Below, in pieces: positions 17,785-25,170 of a stretch of DNA of 64,000 nt. The DNA lies in contig NZ_CP042819.1 of NCBI RefSeq assembly GCF_008065155.1, positions 186,001-250,000 on the forward strand. Direction: 5' to 3'. The stretch comes from Octadecabacter sp. SW4 (lineage in GTDB: Bacteria > Pseudomonadota > Alphaproteobacteria > Rhodobacterales > Rhodobacteraceae). The notes under the pieces were generated by a model. The model made no database searches. It was not told the origin of the DNA and saw nothing but the letters and a program-made list of their open reading frames with translations. Within the stretch, counting starts at the first letter, position 1, and every line of letters starts with the position of its first letter. Position numbers and translations under genes: made by a program.

Positions 17785-17942
17785 GACACCGCCGCTGCAA
17801 TAATCTTCTGTCCGCCAAACCCGCGCGTCAGCGGGCGAGCAGGTCAGGCACGGTTGGGCGCTTTGAAGCACGATGGCAGGGCAAGGTTACGCCCCAGGTG
17901 GGCATGCCGACCCGCTCCCGCCGATGATATGGATACCTGCGC

Positions 17943-20900
17943 TTACGCCAGCAGCCCCGCGATCCGCGCACGTGCCGAGTTGCTGCGCGGGGTCCACAAC
18001 CCGCGATCAATCGCTTCCTGAAAGCGCTGGGCAATCTCGGCCAGCGCCGGCGCGTTGTGTTCGGCGATGAAATCGCGCGTGGCGTCATCGGCCAGAAACG
18101 CTTCCTCGACCAGATCAAAATGATGGTTGCGCACAGCCCCCGTGGTGGCGGCAAAGGCGAACAGATAATCGACCGTCGCTGCCATCTCGAAGGCACCCTT
18201 GTAGCCGTGCCGTTTGACGCCTTCGATCCATTTGGGGTTCACCACACGTGACCGCACGACGCGGCCAATTTCGTCATCCAGCGTGCGAATGACCGGGCGT
18301 TCGGGGCGGGAATGGTCATTGTGATAGATCGGTCGGTCACGGCCCTGCAAGCTGCTGATCGCAGCTGCGGCGCCACCCTCGAATTGGTAATAATCGTCGC
18401 TGTCCAGAAGGTCGTGTTCGCGGTTGTCCTGATTTTGCACGATGGCTTCGGTCTGGGACAGGCGCGCCTCGAATGCGGCGCGATCGCGCTGCCCTTCGAC
18501 CCCCGCGCCATAAGCATAACCGCCCCATTCCAGATAGGCCTCGGCCAGATCGGCCTTGTCAGCCCACAACCGTTCATCAATCATCGCCTGCAGACCAGCG
18601 CCATATGCACCGGGTTTTGAGCCAAAGACTCGCGCACCATCCTCGCCCGCCTTTGTGCGCGCCGCGGCGGGGTTCAGGTCGGCCGGTTCATCCAGCGCCT
18701 GCACGGCCCGCGCCGCGCTATCCACCAGCGCGATCAACTGCGGAAAGGCATCGCGGAAAAAGCCGGAAATCCGCAGGGTTACATCGACACGCGGTCGCCC
18801 CAGAACACCCTGCGGCAGCACCTCGAACCCGGTGACGCGGCGGTTGGCGCTGTCCCACTTGGGTTTGACACCCATCAGCGCCAAGGCCTGCGCAATGTCA
18901 TCGCCGCCGGTGCGCATATTGGCAGTGCCCCAGGCTGTGATCAGCATGGTGCGGGGCCAGTCGCCGTGATCTTGCAGGTGCTTTTCAATCAGCAAATTCG
19001 CCGATTTCCACCCCAGCGCCCAGGCGGTCGGGGTCGGCACGGCGCGGCTGTCAACACTGAAAAAGTTGCGCCCCGTCGGCAGGACATCCAGCCGCCCGCG
19101 CGTCGGTGCGCCGGACGGCCCGGGCGCGATCGCGCGGCCTGAAAGGGCGGTCAGCAGTGCGCGACCCTCCGAGGGGCCACAGGCGCGCACCGCAGGCAGG
19201 ATGGTGTCGGCAATTTCCGTCAAAACGGCCTGTGTCGCGGGCAGGTTTGCGCCCTCACCGCCCCATCCGCCATCCCGCAGCAGGTTTTGCGAGAGCAGTT
19301 CAAGCCGTTCAACCGTATCGCCATTGCTGCGCCATGTGTCGCGGGTCAGGTCGTGCAGGACCGCGGGCTTTACAGCCGCCGGTGCCGCCATGTCACAATC
19401 AAGCGGATCAATCCCAAGGCCCAGATCAGCCGCAAGTGCGCGCAACAGCGAGGCATTCCCGCCACGGCCATCCCCGCGCGGCACCCGTGCCAGCGCAATC
19501 GCCAGATCACGTTCCAACGTGCCGACGGGTGATTGCCCGAAAACGTGCAGCCCGTCCCTGATCTGCGCTTCTTTCAATTCGCAAAGGTAGGCATCGAGCT
19601 TTGCCAGATCGGTATCCGCATCCCCCGTCATGCCGGTGTCGGCGGCCAGCCCCGTGACCTCGGACAATGACAGGATTTCGCGGCGCAGGTGATCGATCCG
19701 GCGCGGGTCAACACCTGCGGCCTCGTAGTATTCATCGACCAGGGCTTCGAGATCACGCAGCGGTCCGTAGCTTTCGGCGCGGGTCAGCGGCGGTGTCAGG
19801 TGATCAACGATCACCGCTGCGGCACGGCGTTTGGCCTGCGTGCCTTCGCCGGGGTCATTGACGATAAAGGGATAGATGTGCGGTGTCGCACCCAGCACCA
19901 CTTCGGGCCAGCAGGTTTCCGACAGTGCAATTGCCTTGCCCGGCAGCCATTCCAGATTGCCATGCTTACCCATATGCACGATCGCATCGGCGCGGAACTG
20001 GGTGCGCAGCCAGAAATAGAACGCCAGGTAGTTATGCGGCGGGACCAGATCGGGCGAGTGATAGGTATCGGTCGGGTCGATATTATAGCCGCGCGCCGGT
20101 TGCAGCCCGACAACGACATTGCCAAAGCTATGGATCGAGAGGGCAAAGCCCTTGGCCGACCGACCCTCCGGGGGGAGTTTTCTGGCCAAGATGAAGGGAT
20201 CATCTTCGGGCTGACCCCATCGCGTCGTGATTTGTTGTTTGACCTCCCAAGGGAGCGCATCGAAATGTTGTTTGTAGCTGTCAAGCGCAAGGAATTCGCC
20301 GCCCGACCGATCTGCCCGATCCGTCAGCCAGTTTGTCGGCCCCGCCATGATCTGCGCCATCAGGGCGGCACTGTCGGCAGGCGGGTCGGTGACGCGATGG
20401 CCCGCTTCTCCCAGAAGCTGCAGCGCATGAACGGTCGCGGCGGGTGTATCCAGCCCGACACCATTGGCCAGTCGCCCGTCCTTGTTGGGGTAGTTCGCCA
20501 GCACCAGTGCGACCTTGCGATCACCCTCCGGCGCGGTGCGCAGCCGCGCCCAGTTCACAGCCAGCTCTGTGACCCAGGCGATCCGGTTGCCATCTGCCTG
20601 ATATGTGGCGATCGGGCATTCGGTCGCGTCGTCAAAATACGCCTCGCCCTTAAAGCTGACGGCGCGCGACAGGATGCGCCCGTCAACCTCGGGGAGGGCC
20701 ACGTTCATGGCGATATCGCGGGCGGAAAGGCCGGTCAGCCCCTCATCCCATGCCGCGCGCGAGGAGGCCGCAAGCACGACCTGAAAGACTGGCGCGGCAT
20801 TGGCAGATGGCGCGGCAAGCGGGTTATCGGTTGCGCCATCGCCTGCGTGCGGACTGCCCACAGCGAAGGAGGTGCAGTTCAGGATCACGCTTGGCGGCGC

Positions 20901-21665
20901 GGCACCAAACAGCCCGTCCAGCGTGGCCTTGCTGATGGGGTCTTTCAACGAGGCGACAAAGATCGGCAAGGGGTTCAGCCCTGCGCGCAGCAGCGATTTC
21001 ACCAACCGGTTGATCGGGTTCAGCCCGGCCCCCTGCACCAGCGCGCGGTAGAAAACGATCGGCACAACAGGCGCGCCATCGGTCCATTCCGCCTGCGCGA
21101 CCGCCAGATCAGCGAGGCCCGCGCCGGGCCAGTAGACACCTGCGCGCAGCAAGGGGCTGGCGGCGGCCGGTTTCTCACCACCTCGCAGCATCGCCTGTGT
21201 GTAATCCAGAAAATGCACCGCGTTCTGTGGTCCACCTTCGACAAGATAGGCCCAAAGCGCGTCGTAGTCTTCTTCGGGCACCGTCGACAGGCTGCGCAGC
21301 TCGGGGTCGGGTTTGTCATCGCCGGGCAGGGCCACGAAAGGCACACCGGCCTCATGCAGGCGGGCGGCGTATTGTTCCAGCCCGTATTTCCAATAGCCCC
21401 CGCCGCCCAGAATCCGCGCGATCACCAGCCGCGATTTCGTCGCGCAGGCATCAAGATGCAGATCAACCGACATCGGGTGCATCAGATGCATCATGCTGGC
21501 CAGACGCAGGCCCGGCGGGGCGGGCATGTCGCCGCGCGCGGCCGACAGCGCCGCCAGTTCCGTATCGGCGGCGGAAATCACCACGACATCGGCGGGGGTT
21601 TGCCCCAGATCGACGGGTTCCTTGCCGTCGTCAATCGTTCCGGGCGTGGCGGCAAGCAGGTGCAT
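17943..21665 (-). CDS. cobN: Cobaltochelatase subunit CobN
   Basis: The 1240-residue large subunit of the ATP-dependent CobNST chelatase inserts cobalt into hydrogenobyrinic acid a,c-diamide in the aerobic cobalamin pathway. Conserved CobN/Mg-chelatase H motifs are clear: FGNVVVGLQPARGYNIDP near residue 510, HMGKHGNLEWLPGKA near 561 and FIVNDPGEGTQAKRRAA near 595. The C-terminal part has KWIEGVKRHGYKGAFEMA. The length is close to that of other CobN proteins. Residues about 488-501 (FILARKLPPEGRSA) look like an insertion whose DNA matches an intergenic repeat of this genome (separate entry). No cobS or cobT gene is in the window. The gene runs toward the divergent small ORF and is followed by about 160 bases without a clear gene. 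Confidence 0.96.
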   Translation of the reverse strand: MHLLAATPGTIDDGKEPVDLGQTPADVVVISAADTELAALSAARGDMPAPPGLRLASMMHLMHPMSVDLHLDACATKSRLVIARILGGGGYWKYGLEQYAARLHEAGVPFVALPGDDKPDPELRSLSTVPEEDYDALWAYLVEGGPQNAVHFLDYTQAMLRGGEKPAAASPLLRAGVYWPGAGLADLAVAQAEWTDGAPVVPIVFYRALVQGAGLNPINRLVKSLLRAGLNPLPIFVASLKDPISKATLDGLFGAAPPSVILNCTSFAVGSPHAGDGATDNPLAAPSANAAPVFQVVLAASSRAAWDEGLTGLSARDIAMNVALPEVDGRILSRAVSFKGEAYFDDATECPIATYQADGNRIAWVTELAVNWARLRTAPEGDRKVALVLANYPNKDGRLANGVGLDTPAATVHALQLLGEAGHRVTDPPADSAALMAQIMAGPTNWLTDRADRSGGEFLALDSYKQHFDALPWEVKQQITTRWGQPEDDPFILARKLPPEGRSAKGFALSIHSFGNVVVGLQPARGYNIDPTDTYHSPDLVPPHNYLAFYFWLRTQFRADAIVHMGKHGNLEWLPGKAIALSETCWPEVVLGATPHIYPFIVNDPGEGTQAKRRAAAVIVDHLTPPLTRAESYGPLRDLEALVDEYYEAAGVDPRRIDHLRREILSLSEVTGLAADTGMTGDADTDLAKLDAYLCELKEAQIRDGLHVFGQSPVGTLERDLAIALARVPRGDGRGGNASLLRALAADLGLGIDPLDCDMAAPAAVKPAVLHDLTRDTWRSNGDTVERLELLSQNLLRDGGWGGEGANLPATQAVLTEIADTILPAVRACGPSEGRALLTALSGRAIAPGPSGAPTRGRLDVLPTGRNFFSVDSRAVPTPTAWALGWKSANLLIEKHLQDHGDWPRTMLITAWGTANMRTGGDDIAQALALMGVKPKWDSANRRVTGFEVLPQGVLGRPRVDVTLRISGFFRDAFPQLIALVDSAARAVQALDEPADLNPAAARTKAGEDGARVFGSKPGAYGAGLQAMIDERLWADKADLAEAYLEWGGYAYGAGVEGQRDRAAFEARLSQTEAIVQNQDNREHDLLDSDDYYQFEGGAAAAISSLQGRDRPIYHNDHSRPERPVIRTLDDEIGRVVRSRVVNPKWIEGVKRHGYKGAFEMAATVDYLFAFAATTGAVRNHHFDLVEEAFLADDATRDFIAEHNAPALAEIAQRFQEAIDRGLWTPRSNSARARIAGLLA
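20163..20199 (+). repeat. Dispersed repeat copy inside cobN
   Basis: These 37 bases match the intergenic repeat before fmt (43108-43144) at 34 of 37 positions, including the CCTCCGG core and TGGCCAAGATGAAGGG end. In cobN, on the other strand, they are read in frame as PFILARKLPPEG. Confidence 0.75.
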
Positions 21666-21736
21666 CAGGCGAATCCATCTTGCGGGGGCGCGGGAATTGC
21701 ATCATGGGACGAGCGAACAGTCAGGAAAGACCCGTC

Positions 21737-21904
21737 ATGGTTGACTACAAGAAATCCGGCGTGCCGAAGGGGCCAAAGGGCAGCCCGCGCTACGCCGAAC
21801 ATAACGCCTATGGGACCGCAAAGACCCCGTTCAACGTGCGGCCCGGCAAGGCCGACCTGTTGGCGCGGATGAAGGCAAATGCGCAAAAGGCAAAGAAATC
21901 TTAA
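21737..21904 (+). CDS. Small basic hypothetical protein
   Basis: The 55-residue protein starts MVDYKKSGVPKGPKG and is rich in Lys, Gly, Pro and Ala, with no hydrophobic segment; it ends KANAQKAKKS. An AGGAAAG site precedes the ATG. The start is divergent from cobN about 70 bases away, and the stop overlaps the convergent acetyltransferase. I do not recognise a domain. The basic, low-complexity make-up suggests a nucleic-acid or ribosome contact, but this is only a guess. Confidence 0.6.
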   Translation: MVDYKKSGVPKGPKGSPRYAEHNAYGTAKTPFNVRPGKADLLARMKANAQKAKKS

Positions 21905-22356
21905 GCGCATAGCGTTTTTTCCATAAACAGGCTGACCGGTGCGGCGCTATAGGTGCCAAACGGGCCACAGAATGCAAAACCGTGGCGCTGATACAGCCGG
22001 TGCGCTGGGCGCGACACATGGCCTGTCTCAAGACGCAGACAGGGCAGACCAAGCCCGCGGGCTTCGTCCTCAAGGGCGCGCAGGATCGCATCGGCAATGC
22101 CTTGCCCGCGCGCGGCGGGATCGACGAACATCGACTTGACCTCGCCATATCCATCCCGCCTGGCAAGCGCCCCGCAGCCGACCTTGATATCGCCACGTCG
22201 CGCCGTAAGGAACGCGACGTCAGGGGCGCAAAGCGCGTCAATCGGCAGGAAATGGCAGTCATCGGCGCTGTAGAGGCTTTGCATCAACGCGTGGCTTTGC
22301 CGCAAAAGCGCGGTGGCCTGCGGATCGCGTGGATCATCACGATCGACGAATATCAT
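21901..22356 (-). CDS. GNAT-family N-acetyltransferase
   Basis: The 151-residue protein has the GNAT acetyl-CoA fold. The pyrophosphate-binding motif VDPAARGQGIADAILRALE lies near residue 77, preceded by the strand EVKSMF, and LRLETGHVSRPAHRLYQRHGF forms the C-terminal motif. It acetylates an amine of unknown identity. The start overlaps the cobW stop as ATGA, so it is translated from the cobW message, though a direct role in cobalamin synthesis is not known for this family. Confidence 0.85.
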   Translation of the reverse strand: MIFVDRDDPRDPQATALLRQSHALMQSLYSADDCHFLPIDALCAPDVAFLTARRGDIKVGCGALARRDGYGEVKSMFVDPAARGQGIADAILRALEDEARGLGLPCLRLETGHVSRPAHRLYQRHGFAFCGPFGTYSAAPVSLFMEKTLCA

Positions 22357-23411
22357 GCGATGAGTGCGGCCTCGATCGCCGCTTGGTCCAGGCCCGCCGC
22401 GCCGATCACCACAAGGCGCGTCTGGCGGTTGCCGTCAGCGAAAGGCTGGTCGAAATAGGTATCAACACGCGGGCCCACGGCCTGCAAGGTCAGGCGCATG
22501 GGCTTGCCAGTGACAGCCGCGAACCCCTTGAGGCGCAGAATGTCATGCTTGCGGATCACATCGGCAACCTGTTGGGCAAAGGCCGTGGCATCCCCCACTT
22601 CGCTGCGGGTCACGACGAAACTCTGGAATTCGTCGTGGCCATGTTCATGTTCGTGATCATGGTGATCGTCATCATCGTCGTGATGGTGGTGGTGCACCTC
22701 GTGGCGGGCCGCGAGGTCATTCTCGGCACCCACGCCCTGACCCAACAACACGCTGACCGGAAGCGCGCCCATCGTTGCCTTGACCACCTGCACACCCTTG
22801 CGGGCATCGGCCTTGAGGACGGCAAGCAGATGATCAACCTGCGCCGTGTCCAGCAGATCGGATTTGTTGACGACAATCATGTCGGCGCAGGCGATCTGGT
22901 CTTCAAACAATTCCGACAGAGGCGTTTCGTGATCAAGATTGTCATCCTGCGCGCGCTGGGCATCCACGGCGGCAACATCATGGGCAAAACGACCGTCAGT
23001 GACCGCCTTGCCGTCAACCACCGTCACCACGCCATCAACGGTGACCTTCGTTGAAATGCCGGGCCAGTTGAAGGCGCGCACAAGCGGTTGCGGCAGGGCC
23101 AATCCGCTGGTTTCGATCACGATGTGATCAGGGGGCGTGTCGCGCGCCAGCAGCTTTTCCATCGTCGGGATGAACTCATCGGCCACCGTGCAGCAGATGC
23201 AACCGTTTGACAGCTCCATGATGTCATCTTCGCTACAGGTGGCGTCACCGCAACCTTTCAGGATGTCACCATCCACACCGAGATCGCCAAATTCATTGAT
23301 GATCAACGCGATGCGCTTGCCGTTGGCATGATCAAGCATGTGACGGATCAGCGTTGTCTTGCCTGCGCCCAGAAAACCGGTGACGACAGTTGCGGGGATC
23401 TTGGCGGCCAT
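22353..23411 (-). CDS. cobW: Cobalamin biosynthesis protein CobW (COG0523 GTPase)
   Basis: The 352-residue G3E GTPase has P-loop GFLGAGKT at residues 12-19, the metal-binding CICC at 71-74, the NKSD guanine-specificity motif near residue 192 and a C-terminal CobW_C domain. A long His/Asp/Glu stretch near residues 235-255 can chelate metal. CobW is thought to deliver cobalt to the CobNST chelatase. The ATG at 23411 follows AAGGA and is preferred over an upstream frame extension to 23474. It is divergent from the DUF1636 gene. Confidence 0.93.
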   Translation of the reverse strand: MAAKIPATVVTGFLGAGKTTLIRHMLDHANGKRIALIINEFGDLGVDGDILKGCGDATCSEDDIMELSNGCICCTVADEFIPTMEKLLARDTPPDHIVIETSGLALPQPLVRAFNWPGISTKVTVDGVVTVVDGKAVTDGRFAHDVAAVDAQRAQDDNLDHETPLSELFEDQIACADMIVVNKSDLLDTAQVDHLLAVLKADARKGVQVVKATMGALPVSVLLGQGVGAENDLAARHEVHHHHHDDDDDHHDHEHEHGHDEFQSFVVTRSEVGDATAFAQQVADVIRKHDILRLKGFAAVTGKPMRLTLQAVGPRVDTYFDQPFADGNRQTRLVVIGAAGLDQAAIEAALIA

Positions 23412-23474
23412 GATGGTGGTCCTTATGGGTTTGGAACGGTATGTGTCGCCCAAAGCGGGCGGAAAGGAAAGCAA

Positions 23475-23774
23475 ATGACCGATCGGATCATCATCTGCAC
23501 AGGATGCGCCGGTGGCACGGAATTGGTTGCTGCTTTGGCAGGGCGGCTGACCGTGGAAACGACCGACTGCATGAATGTCTGCAGCACTCCGGTCAGCCTT
23601 GCGGTGCGGGCGACCGGCAAGGCCGCGTATCTGTTCACAGGCGTCAGCCCGGACAGCCCCGACGATGTGGTCGCCTTTGCGCAGCTATATGCAGAGGCAG
23701 CGGACGGACAGATCGCCGATGCACGCGCCGCAGGCGATCTGCGGTTTTGTCTGGTCGGACGCATCCCGGGCTAG
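23475..23774 (+). CDS. DUF1636 protein (cobalamin-locus, thioredoxin-like ferredoxin type)
   Basis: The 99-residue protein has four cysteines, C8, C11, C32 and C36, in the spacing seen in thioredoxin-like [2Fe-2S] ferredoxins. DUF1636 genes recur in cobalamin loci of alphaproteobacteria; the function is not established, with an electron-transfer or cobalt role suspected. AAAGGAAA precedes the ATG at 23475. It sits in the divergent gap after cobW, and its stop overlaps the convergent cbtA. A second DUF1636 gene lies at 31305. Confidence 0.82.
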   Translation: MTDRIIICTGCAGGTELVAALAGRLTVETTDCMNVCSTPVSLAVRATGKAAYLFTGVSPDSPDDVVAFAQLYAEAADGQIADARAAGDLRFCLVGRIPG

Positions 23775-24457
23775 GCGCTGCGGCACCACAGCCAACCGGC
23801 TGTGGCCCCCAGCACGGCCCAACTCGCGGCGGCAACAGCCAGCGCGCGTGCCGCGAAATGCGAGGCCAGTTCGGGCGGCGCGATACCATAATAGGTATCA
23901 AGCACCGGCGCACCGATCACATGCGGCGCAGCAAGCAGGGCCGCACCCGTGATCATGCCCCAGGGCGCGCGCACAAAGGCAATCGAAGCGATCCCTGCAA
24001 TCGAGGCCAGAACCGTGCCCAGCCACCACATCTGACGCGCGAACATATCAGCGGCAATCGTGCCCGGCAGTTCAGGCGCAAGCCCTACCGCAGGTGCCAG
24101 ATTGACCGCCAGAAAACCGGCCAGCCCCCAGATCAGCCCACTGCGTCCGTTGACGCTGTGACCTGCACGCTGGGCAATGCCAAAGCCGACAACCATCAGA
24201 AAGGCAAAGCCGGTATAGACAACCATGTTCATCGCCAGGGTTCCAACGTGCCGGGGCAGTTGGGCCATAACGTCAGGGTTGCCGACCGGCGTTTCAATCG
24301 TGCCGTTCTCGACGGTCGTGAAATGCACGACCAGACCTTGCTCGAATGTTTCCCCCTCGATCAGAAGGGGGACAACGAATATCAACTGCAGGGCGGCCGC
24401 AAAAATACCTGCGACCAGCCCGGCAAGCACCGCGCTGGTGAACAGCTGTTTGATCAT
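23771..24457 (-). CDS. cbtA: CbtA cobalt transport subunit
   Basis: The 228-residue membrane protein has about five or six helices and the CbtA start IKQLFTSAVLAGLVAGIFAA. CbtA with CbtB forms a proposed cobalt importer found downstream of B12 riboswitches. It follows cbtB after 20 bases on the same strand and overlaps the DUF1636 gene at the 3' end by four bases. The substrate is assigned from family context only. Confidence 0.88.
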   Translation of the reverse strand: MIKQLFTSAVLAGLVAGIFAAALQLIFVVPLLIEGETFEQGLVVHFTTVENGTIETPVGNPDVMAQLPRHVGTLAMNMVVYTGFAFLMVVGFGIAQRAGHSVNGRSGLIWGLAGFLAVNLAPAVGLAPELPGTIAADMFARQMWWLGTVLASIAGIASIAFVRAPWGMITGAALLAAPHVIGAPVLDTYYGIAPPELASHFAARALAVAAASWAVLGATAGWLWCRSA

Positions 24458-24477
24458 CGGATCAGATCAGTCAGGTG

Positions 24478-24672
24478 CTAGTGGCAGGGGAATGCGATGG
24501 CATGACGCTGGTCATGCGCAACATCATGCATTGCCGATGCCTGCGCAAACCCGCCGACAAACAACAGACCGGCGCCCACCAATGCGGCAAACGCAAGGGC
24601 GATCACATCGCTGCTGACTTTGGTTGCGGGGGCGGTTTGTGGGGCCGTGGTGGCCTGAATCGCGTCGTTCAT
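24478..24672 (-). CDS. cbtB: CbtB cobalt transport subunit
   Basis: The 64-residue protein has one transmembrane helix (about residues 25-45) and the diagnostic histidine-rich end HDVAHDQRHAIAFPCH, which is thought to bind cobalt. It is the first gene behind the B12 riboswitch at 24721-24905 and precedes cbtA. Size and motif match the CbtB family well. Confidence 0.9.
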   Translation of the reverse strand: MNDAIQATTAPQTAPATKVSSDVIALAFAALVGAGLLFVGGFAQASAMHDVAHDQRHAIAFPCH

Positions 24673-24720
24673 TCTGTCTCTCCTGTTCCGTCACACCCGA
24701 CGGGGTTGATTACATCGCAT

Positions 24721-24905
24721 GGCAGGTCTCCTGGCTTGCGGGTCAAAGTTTGGTGTCGGCCTTCCCGGTTTCCCAGTGGCGCTGATGACACCGCACTCTC
24801 CGCTGACAGTCGCGGGGGCGGCTGTGGATTTGAACCTCCGGCTAGGATCGGTCCGCACCACATTCCCTTTTGATCCCCTGATGCTTTGCATCCTTGGCGG
24901 GGAAC
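24721..24905 (-). promoter_or_regulatory. Cobalamin (B12) riboswitch
   Basis: Read on the minus strand, the conserved pieces occur in order: GGTTCC, AAAAGGGAATGTGGTGCGG, the CCGCCCCCGCGACTGT core, the GCCACTGGGAAACCGGGAAG segment and the terminal box AGCCAGGAGACCTGCC. It ends about 48 bases before cbtB, so adenosylcobalamin is expected to repress cbtAB expression. Confidence 0.95.
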
Positions 24906-25002
24906 CATGCCCGCCCTTAGTGCGCTGTTTGGACAGGGTGCGTCAAGGCAGATTGCGACGTTTGGCAGTTGCCCCGCGGCTTTGGCGACCAAGGCGGGCG
25001 GC

Positions 25003-25047
25003 GGAGCCTCCGGCGGGAGTTTTTATGAACAAAAGAAGATCTGGGTG
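25003..25047 (+). repeat. Dispersed CCTCCGGCGGGAG repeat
   Basis: GGAGCCTCCGGCGGGAG forms a short GC-rich hairpin followed by a T-run and a purine-rich GAACAAAAGAAGA tail ending in TGGGTGG. The same layout recurs at 39503 and, in other versions, at 36929, 43106 and inside cobN. The hairpin with T-run could also end transcription. Confidence 0.6.
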
Positions 25048-25066
25048 GCGAAAAACCGCAATATCT

Positions 25067-25075
25067 TGTGGATAA
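25067..25075 (-). promoter_or_regulatory. Single DnaA-box match before smc
   Basis: TGTGGATAA is the exact complement of the DnaA consensus TTATCCACA. It lies 96 bases upstream of smc. Only one copy is present, so this is not an origin; it may be chance or a DnaA-responsive site. Confidence 0.3.
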
Positions 25076-25170
25076 CTGGCTGAATTGCGCCATATGCGGG
25101 GGTTGCGCGTTGACTCTGGCGGGATCGTTTGGCCAGTGTTTCCCGACTGTGAGGGAATCAGGAACGCCCC

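Noticed and set aside
17785-17942. Short minus-strand frame after cobN (starting MPTWGVTLPCHRA)
   Set aside because: Only 25 codons, no ribosome-binding site and no recognisable motif.
19689-21904. Very long plus-strand open frame opposite cobN
   Set aside because: It is the shadow of the high-GC cobN codon pattern; its residues are Arg/Gln/His-rich without any domain, while the minus strand encodes a full CobN.
24780-24850. tRNA-like GGTTCAAATCC string
   Set aside because: It is part of the cobalamin riboswitch on the minus strand; no cloverleaf can be drawn.
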